Source: an uncultured SAR324 cluster bacterium (lineage in GTDB: Bacteria > SAR324 > NAC60-12). From it: 64,000 nucleotides of DNA. Positions 55,096 to 63,008 of the stretch are shown one piece after another; the first letter of the stretch is position 1; every line of letters starts with the position of its first letter. The notes beneath the pieces were generated by a model. That model searched no databases. It was not told where the DNA came from and saw nothing but the letters and a program-made list of their open reading frames with translations. The stretch is from contig CAJJCY010000001.1 of assembly GCA_905182865.1 (NCBI GenBank), positions 542,701-606,700 of the forward strand, given 5' to 3'. The position numbers were made by a program, and so were the translations under genes.

Positions 55096-55106
55096 GTTAT
55101 ATATTC
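55096..55106 (-). promoter_or_regulatory. Phage late-promoter-like motif
   Basis: GAATATATAAC on the minus strand, only five bases before the ATG of the core-like protein. A transcript from it would be nearly leaderless, so here it may be coincidental or serve translation. Confidence 0.35.
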
Positions 55107-55112
55107 TTTTTT

Positions 55113-56708
55113 CTAGAATCCCATGTCCATTGGATCTACTTCAGGTTCTTCAGCGTCTTCTGCTGCTTGTCTTTGTTTGTATGCTTCGTTTGAAGCTTTG
55201 TCGTCTGGTGATAATTTTAAGTATCTGTCTACTAAGAATTCCATATCGAAGTAAGGCATTTCTTCCATGGTAACTGGATCGGTTTTCATTAGAGAATCTT
55301 GCATTGTAGATATAAAGTCTAATCTCTTCTCCATGATTTCCATTTGTTTTAATTCAGCAAACATGTTTTCTTCATTAAATTGAATAGCTATTTGCGTTTT
55401 GAAACCTGCATCATCTTTAAATTCAGGGAATTTAAGACACATTTGTAACCATAGTGGTTTTACTAAAATCTCCTGGAAAGTAGATCTTAGTCTTTTAATA
55501 AATTTAGAGAATTTAATTTCATCTCTAATCATACCATCGGCTGCTAGGTTAAAGTCTCCTCCACCATCTTCATACATAAATCTATTAAATGGAATTTTAG
55601 AAACCATTTTTAATTTATCATTAAAGTATTTAAGTGCTTCAGTATCTGATAATTCAGGACCTTCTCCTCCTAGAGTTTCAATCTCTGGAGATTCACCTTC
55701 CTTGGATGGTAACCAATATTCTTTGTTAAATTGTAGCATTGGTTTTCCATTAGTTGCTAATGTAGCTGAATCCCAATCAAAATCTACAACTTCTTTATAA
55801 TTACCCATTAACTGTGCAAGAGATTGTTTTGCTCTTGTCTTAGATTTACCACCAACTGGGATAATAAACTTCATTCTATAAGAAGAATTCGTAACTGCCC
55901 AGATAACTCTGGTATGTTCCATAATTCTCATTAGGTTAAATGATCTTATAAGTCTTTCTAGGTAACTTACTCTCGAGGCAGTGGTTATTGAAGAATAAGA
56001 AAGATAGATGATCTGTGCATCATATAGAACTCTTTCCTTAACTGGATCGTCCTTAAATTGAACCCATACTTTTTTACCGTCATCTTTATTATAACCTGGC
56101 ATTAATGTAATAGGATCTATTTCTTTAAAACCTATAATCTGATCTTGTTCTGGATTGTAAATTATTTCAAAAGACAAATATCCATCAATTAGGAATTTTC
56201 TAAAGAAATACCATGCAGATTGATCAGAATTAAATCCAAAGTATTGGTAAATATCTCTAAAGGATTTATTTAAGTATTTGCTAACTTCTTCCGAAACATC
56301 CATTCCAATAAGTTCTGGATTTCCGATAAAGTTTTTATTATCATATACTATTGATTCATCACATAGGATATCTAATATATCTTCTATTTCATCATGAGTT
56401 GAAAATTTTCTTAGTTCATCTCTTTTACCTTCATAACCTTGGTCGAAGAAAGGGATGTTTTTCCTCATGGTAGTGTCTGCCATCGATAATGCAGCAAACG
56501 CACCATACATATTGTCGTCATCTAGACCCATCTGATTCATTTGGCCGTAACCAAATTCATCCTCTACGGGACCTATTGCCTGTGATTGTCTTAAGACTAA
56601 ATCATCATAGAACATACCAAAAGACGAAAGTCTTTTTAGTGTGTCGCTGAGGGTGAATGATCTTTTACCAGTGCTTAGTGGTCCATTTCTTTCTATAAAT
56701 CCTGCCAT
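55113..56708 (-). CDS. T4-like portal protein (gp20-like)
   Basis: 531 residues, close to T4 gp20 (524). The portal ring is the DNA entry and exit vertex and nucleates the prohead. Typical sequence: DDLVLRQSQAIGP early; EIEDILDILCDESIVYD; FFRKFLIDGYLSFEIIYNPE; ERLIRSFNLMRIMEHTRVIW and AVTNSSYRMKFIIPVG; KMVSKIPFNRFMYEDGGGDF; IKRLRSTFQEILVKPLWLQM. Intact frame, ending in an acidic tail (AEDAEEPEVDPMDMGF). Followed by the core-like protein and prohead protease, as in T4. Confidence 0.93.
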   Translation of the reverse strand: MAGFIERNGPLSTGKRSFTLSDTLKRLSSFGMFYDDLVLRQSQAIGPVEDEFGYGQMNQMGLDDDNMYGAFAALSMADTTMRKNIPFFDQGYEGKRDELRKFSTHDEIEDILDILCDESIVYDNKNFIGNPELIGMDVSEEVSKYLNKSFRDIYQYFGFNSDQSAWYFFRKFLIDGYLSFEIIYNPEQDQIIGFKEIDPITLMPGYNKDDGKKVWVQFKDDPVKERVLYDAQIIYLSYSSITTASRVSYLERLIRSFNLMRIMEHTRVIWAVTNSSYRMKFIIPVGGKSKTRAKQSLAQLMGNYKEVVDFDWDSATLATNGKPMLQFNKEYWLPSKEGESPEIETLGGEGPELSDTEALKYFNDKLKMVSKIPFNRFMYEDGGGDFNLAADGMIRDEIKFSKFIKRLRSTFQEILVKPLWLQMCLKFPEFKDDAGFKTQIAIQFNEENMFAELKQMEIMEKRLDFISTMQDSLMKTDPVTMEEMPYFDMEFLVDRYLKLSPDDKASNEAYKQRQAAEDAEEPEVDPMDMGF

Positions 56709-56739
56709 GTGTTAAATTTACAATTGTATTATACTTCTC

Positions 56740-56750
56740 TTTATATATTC
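56740..56750 (-). promoter_or_regulatory. Phage late-promoter-like motif
   Basis: GAATATATAAA on the minus strand, 31 bases before the portal ATG. It overlaps the stop codon of the preceding gene. Confidence 0.45.
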
Positions 56751-57337
56751 TTTTTTCTACGATGATCTTCAAATAACTTAATTAGTTGCTGTTTATTAAT
56801 TCCCTGTAAAGAATCAAAGTCGCATATTGCCATTTTACACCAATCCTTATATGCAACAACCGCTTGGTTTTTCTTACTAGAAGGCTTGTATCTTCTTATT
56901 GCAAAATCATAGCCAAATGATTCTAGATATCTCTTTGCTCCCTTATATGAAAAAGTTGGCAAACCTTTCTGTTTTTTAGCATCTTCCTTTTTAGAAGCAG
57001 ATTTAATAGAAGACTCATATCTGTTATAAATCTCATCTAGAAATTCTTCTCTAAATTTAGGAGGTAGCATTGTTATGTTTATTCCTATATCATCGCCATC
57101 GTACGGATCTAATGCAAGAACTACTGGATTATCATCATACCATTGGATATCTTTAGTTATTGGTGTATATTCAAACACGTACATTTTACCTGGTATAAAT
57201 CTAGATCTAATAGATCCTACTGCTTTTTCCTTATTATCTTTAAGGCTTTTTTCAAACCATTGGTTTGATTCCCTAGAAGCCTTAGATTTGCCTTTACCTT
57301 TTACTAATTTTTTTATTTCTTCTTTAATATAACCCAT
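56741..57337 (-). CDS. Conserved T4-like phage protein, likely virion-associated
   Basis: 198 residues. Distinctive segment FIPGKMYVFEYTPITKDIQW, VVLALDPYDGDDIGINITML and PPKFREEFLDEIYN: the 'FxPGKLY.F.Y' and 'GLN..YLPP' pattern that recurs in proteins of marine T4-like phages beside head genes. C-terminal half basic (YLESFGYDFAIRRYKPSSKK). Starts inside the end of the gp4-like gene (14-base overlap). Exact role not known to me. Confidence 0.6.
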   Translation of the reverse strand: MGYIKEEIKKLVKGKGKSKASRESNQWFEKSLKDNKEKAVGSIRSRFIPGKMYVFEYTPITKDIQWYDDNPVVLALDPYDGDDIGINITMLPPKFREEFLDEIYNRYESSIKSASKKEDAKKQKGLPTFSYKGAKRYLESFGYDFAIRRYKPSSKKNQAVVAYKDWCKMAICDFDSLQGINKQQLIKLFEDHRRKKNI

Positions 57338-57812
57338 TAATGATAGTATCTTCTGTAAGAACTATAAAGTTCCAATTTCTTTGAAAGCAGAATTCTTTAG
57401 CTGCATTATATTTATCCATATTTTTAACGTATTGCTCTGCTAAAAATTTATAAGATTTAAGAGCCTTCTTAGAGTTTACCTTAGGTGGCTCTGGTTTTTG
57501 TATTTGTTGTTTAGGTTTTATTTCTACTAGATATTCTTTAGTAGTTTCATCCGGCTGAATTGCCTTAAAATAAAAATCAGGGTAATATTTTCTTTTAGTA
57601 GAATCCTGTCTTGACCAATACGGTATTTCAACAGGTTCACTTGACCATATACTTATCTTTTCATTTTTGTCACACCACATCATAAACTTACGTTCCCAGG
57701 AACTCCTATATATGATAGGAGTAGGTCCTGCATATTTAGAAGGATTATTAGGTTTATAATAACCTTGATTGAATCCTGAATTTTTAGTTGGTTTGACATT
57801 CTTTATTGACAT
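57324..57812 (-). CDS. T4-like head-completion nuclease (gp4-like, TnsA fold)
   Basis: 162 residues; T4 gp4 has about 150. Matches the family pattern YKPNNPSKYAGPTPIIYRSS (early), WERKFMMWCDKNEKISIWSS, EPVEIPYWSRQDSTKRKYYP, DFYFKA and EYLVEIKPKQQ, which supplies the E-x-D-x-E/VEIK nuclease residues of the restriction-endonuclease/TnsA fold. The protein trims DNA ends and completes heads before tail joining. Its start overlaps the stop of the gp55-like gene. Confidence 0.85.
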   Translation of the reverse strand: MSIKNVKPTKNSGFNQGYYKPNNPSKYAGPTPIIYRSSWERKFMMWCDKNEKISIWSSEPVEIPYWSRQDSTKRKYYPDFYFKAIQPDETTKEYLVEIKPKQQIQKPEPPKVNSKKALKSYKFLAEQYVKNMDKYNAAKEFCFQRNWNFIVLTEDTIINGLY

Positions 57813-58195
57813 TAGATGCTATAAATTCCTGTTTGATTTTCAGAGTTACCTGATCCCTTGTCTATAGATAAAGTTCCTTTATATTTTTGAGGGTGAATCT
57901 TATTCCATCCTTTTGCATATCCTCTCTTTGCTATCTCCGTGAAATAAGCAAATGCATTTGGATATTTAGGATTGAAATTTCTCCAATATTTTAAAAGGTC
58001 TAATATAGCAAATTGCAGGCAATCGTTCCTATCATCCTCACTAACATACCTCATTCTATTGATCGCCTTTTCCGCTAAGAGAATTAGCATTTTTTCAGCA
58101 TCTCTTGTTAATTTATCCTGTTCCTTTGAAAGGACCATCTGATCAAAGAGGTCTCTGTTATTTAAGTAGTTTTTTGATTTTCTTCTTTTAGCCAC
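57812..58195 (-). CDS. T4-like late sigma factor (gp55-like)
   Basis: 127 residues starting at GTG. Sigma-70 region-2-like sequence: KMLILLAEKAINRMRYVSED, DRNDCLQFAILDLLKYWRNF and NPKYPNAFAYFTEIAKRGYA, parallel to T4 gp55 (185 aa), where N-K-x-L, L-x-x-F-D and NPHAYITQ occur at the same places. Shorter than T4 gp55 at the C-terminus, where gp55 binds the sliding clamp. It would direct host RNA polymerase to late promoters such as the TATAAATA just upstream of its own start. Confidence 0.75.
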   Translation of the reverse strand: MAKRRKSKNYLNNRDLFDQMVLSKEQDKLTRDAEKMLILLAEKAINRMRYVSEDDRNDCLQFAILDLLKYWRNFNPKYPNAFAYFTEIAKRGYAKGWNKIHPQKYKGTLSIDKGSGNSENQTGIYSI

Positions 58196-58208
58196 AATGT
58201 TGTTGGTT

Positions 58209-58216
58209 TATTTATA
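58209..58216 (-). promoter_or_regulatory. T4-type late promoter TATAAATA
   Basis: Exact match to the T4 late promoter octamer on the minus strand, 13 bases upstream of the gp55-like start codon. Confidence 0.55.
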
Positions 58217-58254
58217 GAGATTATACTCAAAAATGTTAAAAAGTTTATTAACCT

Positions 58255-58278
58255 AAAAAAGGGACCAATGGTCCCTTC
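58255..58278 (-). terminator. Rho-independent terminator
   Basis: On the minus strand AAGGGACC, three bases, GGTCCCTT, then a T run. It follows the gene at 58300-59052 and precedes the gp55-like gene's promoter, separating two transcription units. Confidence 0.85.
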
Positions 58279-58299
58279 TCTATTTTACGATGATACGTC

Positions 58300-59052
58300 T
58301 TATGCGCTTAAAGCTTCGATCTTATCTTCCCATACTTTGATCTCTGAATTAATTAAAGCATCAGCAGCTTTAATTTCTTCAATTGATTTATCAGCTTCAG
58401 CTAATAAACCTCTTTGATCTTTTAAGAAAGAAATCATATCTTCATACTTTACCGTTTCTTCAGATATCTTAGCAATTTCTAAAGCTTCTCCTTCTAACAT
58501 TTCGATTACTATAGATGAAGCGTCTTCTGTTGTTTCTTCTTTAATATAAGATACTGCTTCATTTGCAGTGGCTTTAAAGAATTTAGATAATTTGGTGTCT
58601 TCGTTGAATCTTGAAATAAATAGACTTTCATCTAATTTAAATAAATCAACAGTGACACCTCCCTTCTTAAACGTAGTAGCGAAGTCTAAATGCATGAAGT
58701 TTTCTACAATTGTAGGAAGGTTTTCAAATAATTCAGCTTTATTTTTGTTTTCATATCTAACTAGTCCGCTGGCTAATACGTATGTTGAAAAAGATTCTGA
58801 AATCAAAGAAGATCCGTTGTGGAAAGTTCCTTCTTCGATATTATAAATAAATTTTGAACCTTTATTATACCATTTGATATCGTTTCCTACCATATCAAAG
58901 TTTTCAAATACAGTAATTGCATTTAAGAACTCTTTATTAGTTGGTTTTTCGATAATTTCAATGTTGTTTTCTTTTATTTCGTATGCTCTATTATTTAAAT
59001 AGAATTGAATGCTTTCTTCAATTTGTACGAAAGGTGCTAACATGTTTGTCAT
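58300..59052 (-). CDS. Phage protein of unknown function (250 aa)
   Basis: No recognised family. The first 150 residues are mixed strand/helix (EESIQFYLNNRAYEIKENNI, EFLNAITVFENFDMVGNDIK, WYNKGSKFIYNIEEGTFHNG). The last 70 form a predicted coiled coil (EETVKYEDMISFLKDQRGLL, ADKSIEEIKAADALINSEIK). Bounded upstream by a late-promoter-like motif and downstream by a terminator, so probably its own late transcript. Position among head/tail genes suggests a structural or assembly role. Confidence 0.55.
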   Translation of the reverse strand: MTNMLAPFVQIEESIQFYLNNRAYEIKENNIEIIEKPTNKEFLNAITVFENFDMVGNDIKWYNKGSKFIYNIEEGTFHNGSSLISESFSTYVLASGLVRYENKNKAELFENLPTIVENFMHLDFATTFKKGGVTVDLFKLDESLFISRFNEDTKLSKFFKATANEAVSYIKEETTEDASSIVIEMLEGEALEIAKISEETVKYEDMISFLKDQRGLLAEADKSIEEIKAADALINSEIKVWEDKIEALSA

Positions 59053-59081
59053 TTTGTTATTCGTTTAATTTTATTGTTTAA

Positions 59082-59090
59082 CTATATATC
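59082..59090 (-). promoter_or_regulatory. Phage late-promoter-like motif
   Basis: GATATATAG on the minus strand overlapping the stop codon of the gp15-like gene, 29 bases before the ATG at 59052. Confidence 0.4.
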
Positions 59091-59957
59091 TAAATCGTTT
59101 TCATCAATTATGTTAGGATCGTCAGGCTGTGCCTGTATTTTTTCGTCCTTGGCTTCTCCTTTATTTGAAGTTACTGATTTTTGTTTTATTTCAAACATTC
59201 TATTTCCAGCATGAAATTCAGTACTTCCTCCTGAACCATATCTATATGCTCCAGATGATCCAGAACCTGGATTTCCGTCCGGTGTGTTTGAGAAAGAAGG
59301 TATAAATGAATTTACTTCTATTGGAAATGTTATTTTATATTTGTCTTTATCGTCGAATCCAAAATCTATTGGAGCCTCTACTGTATAATCATCTGGTAAA
59401 GAATAGTACGAAGGTAATCTGTAAGTTCCTTCTTCTAAGTGTCCTACTTCTATATTAAAGTAATTAGATTTATACAATTTCTTTACTATCATTTCAGTGA
59501 TTTTTAAAGAATCAAGCATAGAAGATACTAAAATTTCTATATCGAAATTGATTAGAATTGGAATCATTTCAAATTCAGAAGAATATGCCTGTAAAGATCC
59601 TTCTTCATCGAGTCTAGAATAATTTCCCATTATTCTTTTATTAACTAATTTAGAAGATTCTATCGATATTGAAGAAATCCTAGCTACTCCTCTTGGAATT
59701 ACATCATAATTTCCATCAGCAAAACCAGGATCTGGATAACAATCCTCTCCACTTGGCGTTGTAAAAAGAAAATTATCTCTTAGAAATTGATCATCCCCTG
59801 TAATTGAATAATAAAAGGGGACATCTATATCCTTTCTCTGATCGGCACTAACCTGTCTTTGAAACCAAACTTTATTATTTAAGTCGGCTAATAGGCCAAT
59901 AATTATATGCCTAATTATAGAATCGTCCGTGTTATATTTAAGATTGTATGTAGCCAT
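59082..59957 (-). CDS. T4-like tail sheath stabiliser/completion protein (gp15-like)
   Basis: 291 residues (T4 gp15: 272). Shared pattern: an N-terminal IRHIIIGLLADLNNKVWFQR, then KDIDVPFYYSITGDDQFLRD, the central EFEMIPILINFDIEILVSSM followed by LDSLKITEMIVKKLYKSNYF, and DKYKITFPIEVNSFIPSF. The Gly/Ser-rich segment (SGSSGAYRYGSGG) and charged tail are phage-specific. Gp15 caps the contractile tail and joins it to the head. Three bases downstream of the AAA ATPase gene. Confidence 0.65.
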   Translation of the reverse strand: MATYNLKYNTDDSIIRHIIIGLLADLNNKVWFQRQVSADQRKDIDVPFYYSITGDDQFLRDNFLFTTPSGEDCYPDPGFADGNYDVIPRGVARISSISIESSKLVNKRIMGNYSRLDEEGSLQAYSSEFEMIPILINFDIEILVSSMLDSLKITEMIVKKLYKSNYFNIEVGHLEEGTYRLPSYYSLPDDYTVEAPIDFGFDDKDKYKITFPIEVNSFIPSFSNTPDGNPGSGSSGAYRYGSGGSTEFHAGNRMFEIKQKSVTSNKGEAKDEKIQAQPDDPNIIDENDLDI

Positions 59958-59960
59958 GTA

Positions 59961-61298
59961 TTATAAGTATCTTGTCGCTGCTCTTTGCCAATTTGGTAAA
60001 CCTGACATTTTTAAACCAGCTGCTTTAACGAATGTTCTCATAGAAATATCGTTTGCATTTTTCATGAATTCATAGATTTCTTCCTTTTCTTTAAGTGGCA
60101 TCTCAGTAGGTTCTAAATGAGGTAATAACCTTTCCATTCTTTCCATTAAAGTTGCATCATCCGGGTTTACATCTACTAAAATAGATCTAGATCTAATAGC
60201 TCCATCTGGATCTGCCTTTTCTTTTGCTAAATTAGAAATAAAAATTACTCTTCCTGCAAATTCAAATGAGTTAGGAACAACTCCACTTTCTTCTAAATTA
60301 AATGCTTCTTCAGCACTCACATCTTTAGGATCGTATACTGCTTTAGTCTTTTTTAAATAAGAGATTTTTCTTACTTTCTTTGTATCTAATGCCGCTTTCA
60401 TTAAGTTTCTACCATTTTCATCTCTAAATACTGCATCACAGTCGTCAAAGATTAATGTCTTATTTCTATATTGATAGAATTTCTTATACATCATAATAAC
60501 TGATGCTGCACCTGAAACCATAACGTAATCTTCTTCGTCAACAAGACCTTCATCTTTCATTGCTCTTTCTACATTATATGTTTTTCCAGTACCTGCTCTA
60601 CCCGAAATAAATAAGGAATTAAATGCACCTGCAGCCACTCTTCTAGATATTTCATAAATATCTTCCATTGTTTCTTCAAGATATTTAACCTTATCATTAA
60701 GGGTCATATCATTTTGTGTTTCAGCAGCAGTAGGCTTTATTGCAACCTGTTGTCCTTTCTTAATATTCATGATTGAAGAATAAGGAACTTCTAATTCGTC
60801 TGCTATTTTATTAACCGCCATTCCAGCTGCTAATTTAGCCTCGATCATTTTAATTTCTTCTTTAGAGAATGCTCTGTTGGTTCTTCTTTCTAATAACATT
60901 GACTCCTGTATAGATGCAACGTATTTTTTATCCATTAATCTAACAAATTCTCCAACTAATTTAACGATTGGGAATGTTTCAGATGAAATAGAAAAATCAG
61001 ATTTAGCGTTTGCTGCATCTGAGAAATAGATTATAGAACCCACAATACCAGGGTTTTTTGCCGCAGCGGCAGTTACCATAAATGCCTCTGTACCTTTACT
61101 CGAGTAAAACATTACTCCAGAACCCATATCAGTTATCATTTCAAATGGAAACTTTTTAAAGTCCTTCTTTGTTTTCTTATTTACAAATCTTGCGATTATT
61201 GTAGCTGCTTTATTTAGAGAAGGATTTACAAGTTCGATTGAACCTGTTTTCATAGCCTCATTTAAATACTGATCGTATTTTAAGATTTTGTTATTCAT
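59961..61298 (-). CDS. Phage AAA-type ATPase with internal helix-turn-helix
   Basis: 445 residues. Begins MNNKILKYDQYLNEAMKTG, like other structural-type phage starts here. Residues 10-130 are an unknown domain. Residues 148-185 look like a helix-turn-helix (SKEEIKMIEAKLAAGMAVNK, IADELEVPYSSI). Residues 225-420 are an AAA ATPase: Walker A FISGRAGTGKTYNVE, Walker B TLIFDDCDAVFRDE, sensor-like RVIFISNLA and an IRSRSILVDVNP arginine segment. Common in marine T4-like phages without an assigned role; DNA remodelling is plausible. Its neighbours are the gp46/gp47 recombination genes. Confidence 0.75.
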   Translation of the reverse strand: MNNKILKYDQYLNEAMKTGSIELVNPSLNKAATIIARFVNKKTKKDFKKFPFEMITDMGSGVMFYSSKGTEAFMVTAAAAKNPGIVGSIIYFSDAANAKSDFSISSETFPIVKLVGEFVRLMDKKYVASIQESMLLERRTNRAFSKEEIKMIEAKLAAGMAVNKIADELEVPYSSIMNIKKGQQVAIKPTAAETQNDMTLNDKVKYLEETMEDIYEISRRVAAGAFNSLFISGRAGTGKTYNVERAMKDEGLVDEEDYVMVSGAASVIMMYKKFYQYRNKTLIFDDCDAVFRDENGRNLMKAALDTKKVRKISYLKKTKAVYDPKDVSAEEAFNLEESGVVPNSFEFAGRVIFISNLAKEKADPDGAIRSRSILVDVNPDDATLMERMERLLPHLEPTEMPLKEKEEIYEFMKNANDISMRTFVKAAGLKMSGLPNWQRAATRYL

Positions 61299-61321
61299 GT
61301 TTAAGTGAAATCTTTTTATTT

Positions 61322-61333
61322 GGTTTATATATC
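61322..61333 (-). promoter_or_regulatory. Phage late-promoter-like motif
   Basis: GATATATAAACC on the minus strand, 23 bases before the ATG of the AAA ATPase gene and just after the gp46 stop. Confidence 0.45.
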
Positions 61334-61334
61334 T

Positions 61335-63008
61335 TTATTCTATAACCTCTATATCGAGTTTAGAGAATCCATTTTCTCTATATATTTGTATCTTTTTATC
61401 AAATAATTCATGTGGAAGAACGGTGTGATTAATTACGAAAGTATTAATCTTACTATCTTTAATAACCTGTGATAGAATTTTAAGAATGTTGTGAACTCCA
61501 TCTGCATCTACTGAAGATAATAACTCATCTAAGAATAAAAGATTTAATTGTGGAAATCTTAATTTAAGTATTTTGATGATAGCAATAATTATAATAAAGT
61601 CTGCCTTCTTTCTTTCACCTGTTGATAATGTAAGTGGATTGATCTCTTCTCCTAAATGATTAATAAGACAATTAAACTTTTCATCGAATCTTATATGGAA
61701 AGGTAGGTGCATTGTCTGACCCATTGCAGCAATATTAGCATTAAGACCTGGTAAAATAGTTTGAATTGCAAGGTTCTTAACGCCATCTTCACCTAGAACT
61801 TCTTCTATTATTTCTAAGAAATTATAGTTACCAGAAGTTTCATCCTTTAAATTTGACTTTGATGATTCTTGTATTTCGAATTCTTCAATGATTTGCTTTA
61901 GGTGTGAAAAATCATTATTAGAATTTAAAGAATCTTTTATCTTTACTAATTCATTCTTTAAATTTCTAATGTTAGTATTAATAGTAGACACTTTATCGTT
62001 AATTGCCTTGTCCTTAATTCTTAAATCTGAAATGTTAGATTTAATATCATTCACCTTTGTTTCTGCCTTTGAGATATCAGAAGGAAGAGATTCTGCCTTA
62101 GACTCTATTTCTTTTTTTCTTTCTTGGTGAAAAGAAGAGGTTAGTTCACCTTCACATGTTGGACATTTATCGGTTTCATATAAAGCTAGCTTTTTCTTTA
62201 ATTCTACTAACTCATATTTAAGTGAAGTATATTTAGATTGCTTTTCTTGTAAGTCAGAAGAATTAGAAGATATCATATCAGACACCTTGGTGCTTGCTTC
62301 TTCTAATTTAAGCCTATTAGAATCATATTTTTTAAGGCTGGTTTTTAAAGATTCTATTTCTTCTTTGTTTTTAGTGTCAGCTTCTGCTAATAATTGATTT
62401 AATTTCATATTAACAGAAACTATGTTTTCACTAAGCTGACTTAATTCTTTTTCATAAGAATCTAATTCTATTTTAAGATCTCTTCTTTCATCTTTGATCT
62501 GCTTTTGCATATCATTAAGGATAGAGAAACCAAACATCTTATCAATGATTTGTCTTTTATCATGATTTGTCATTGTCAAAAAAGACTTAAAATCATTTAC
62601 TGATAAAATAATAATATTTTTAAATACATGGTATGGAATTCCAAATATCTCTTCTTCTAAATAATCTTGAACTGATTTCTTACCTGCTTTATCAAATTCA
62701 ATTCCATTTAAAAGAACTTTAAATCTGTTAGGCATTAAACCCCTTTCAATCTCTACTGTTGTCGTTTTACATTGAAGTTCTATTCTTACCCATAATTCTT
62801 TGTTAATTCTATTTGGAAGGTCTGCCATCTTAACGCCTTCAACTTTACCATAAAGCGCATACACTATTGCATTTGCGATTGTAGTTTTACCATGGCCATT
62901 TTTACCGAGAGTCAATAACAATTCCGCCTTATCATCTTCGAATTCTATTTTTTGAATTGAATTACCGTATGATGCAAAGTTTTTAAATTCTATTGATTTG
63001 ATTTTCAT
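61335..63008 (-). CDS. T4-like recombination nuclease SMC subunit (gp46, Rad50/SbcC-like)
   Basis: 557 residues (T4 gp46: 560). N-terminal Walker A LGKNGHGKTTIANAIVYALY, long coiled coil (about 170-420) broken by a zinc hook TDKCPTCEGELTSSF, ABC signature LTLSTGERKKADFII and Walker B LNLLFLDELLSSVDADG. With gp47 it resects double-strand ends for recombination-dependent replication. The start overlaps the gp47 stop by 4 bases. Confidence 0.95.
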   Translation of the reverse strand: MKIKSIEFKNFASYGNSIQKIEFEDDKAELLLTLGKNGHGKTTIANAIVYALYGKVEGVKMADLPNRINKELWVRIELQCKTTTVEIERGLMPNRFKVLLNGIEFDKAGKKSVQDYLEEEIFGIPYHVFKNIIILSVNDFKSFLTMTNHDKRQIIDKMFGFSILNDMQKQIKDERRDLKIELDSYEKELSQLSENIVSVNMKLNQLLAEADTKNKEEIESLKTSLKKYDSNRLKLEEASTKVSDMISSNSSDLQEKQSKYTSLKYELVELKKKLALYETDKCPTCEGELTSSFHQERKKEIESKAESLPSDISKAETKVNDIKSNISDLRIKDKAINDKVSTINTNIRNLKNELVKIKDSLNSNNDFSHLKQIIEEFEIQESSKSNLKDETSGNYNFLEIIEEVLGEDGVKNLAIQTILPGLNANIAAMGQTMHLPFHIRFDEKFNCLINHLGEEINPLTLSTGERKKADFIIIIAIIKILKLRFPQLNLLFLDELLSSVDADGVHNILKILSQVIKDSKINTFVINHTVLPHELFDKKIQIYRENGFSKLDIEVIE

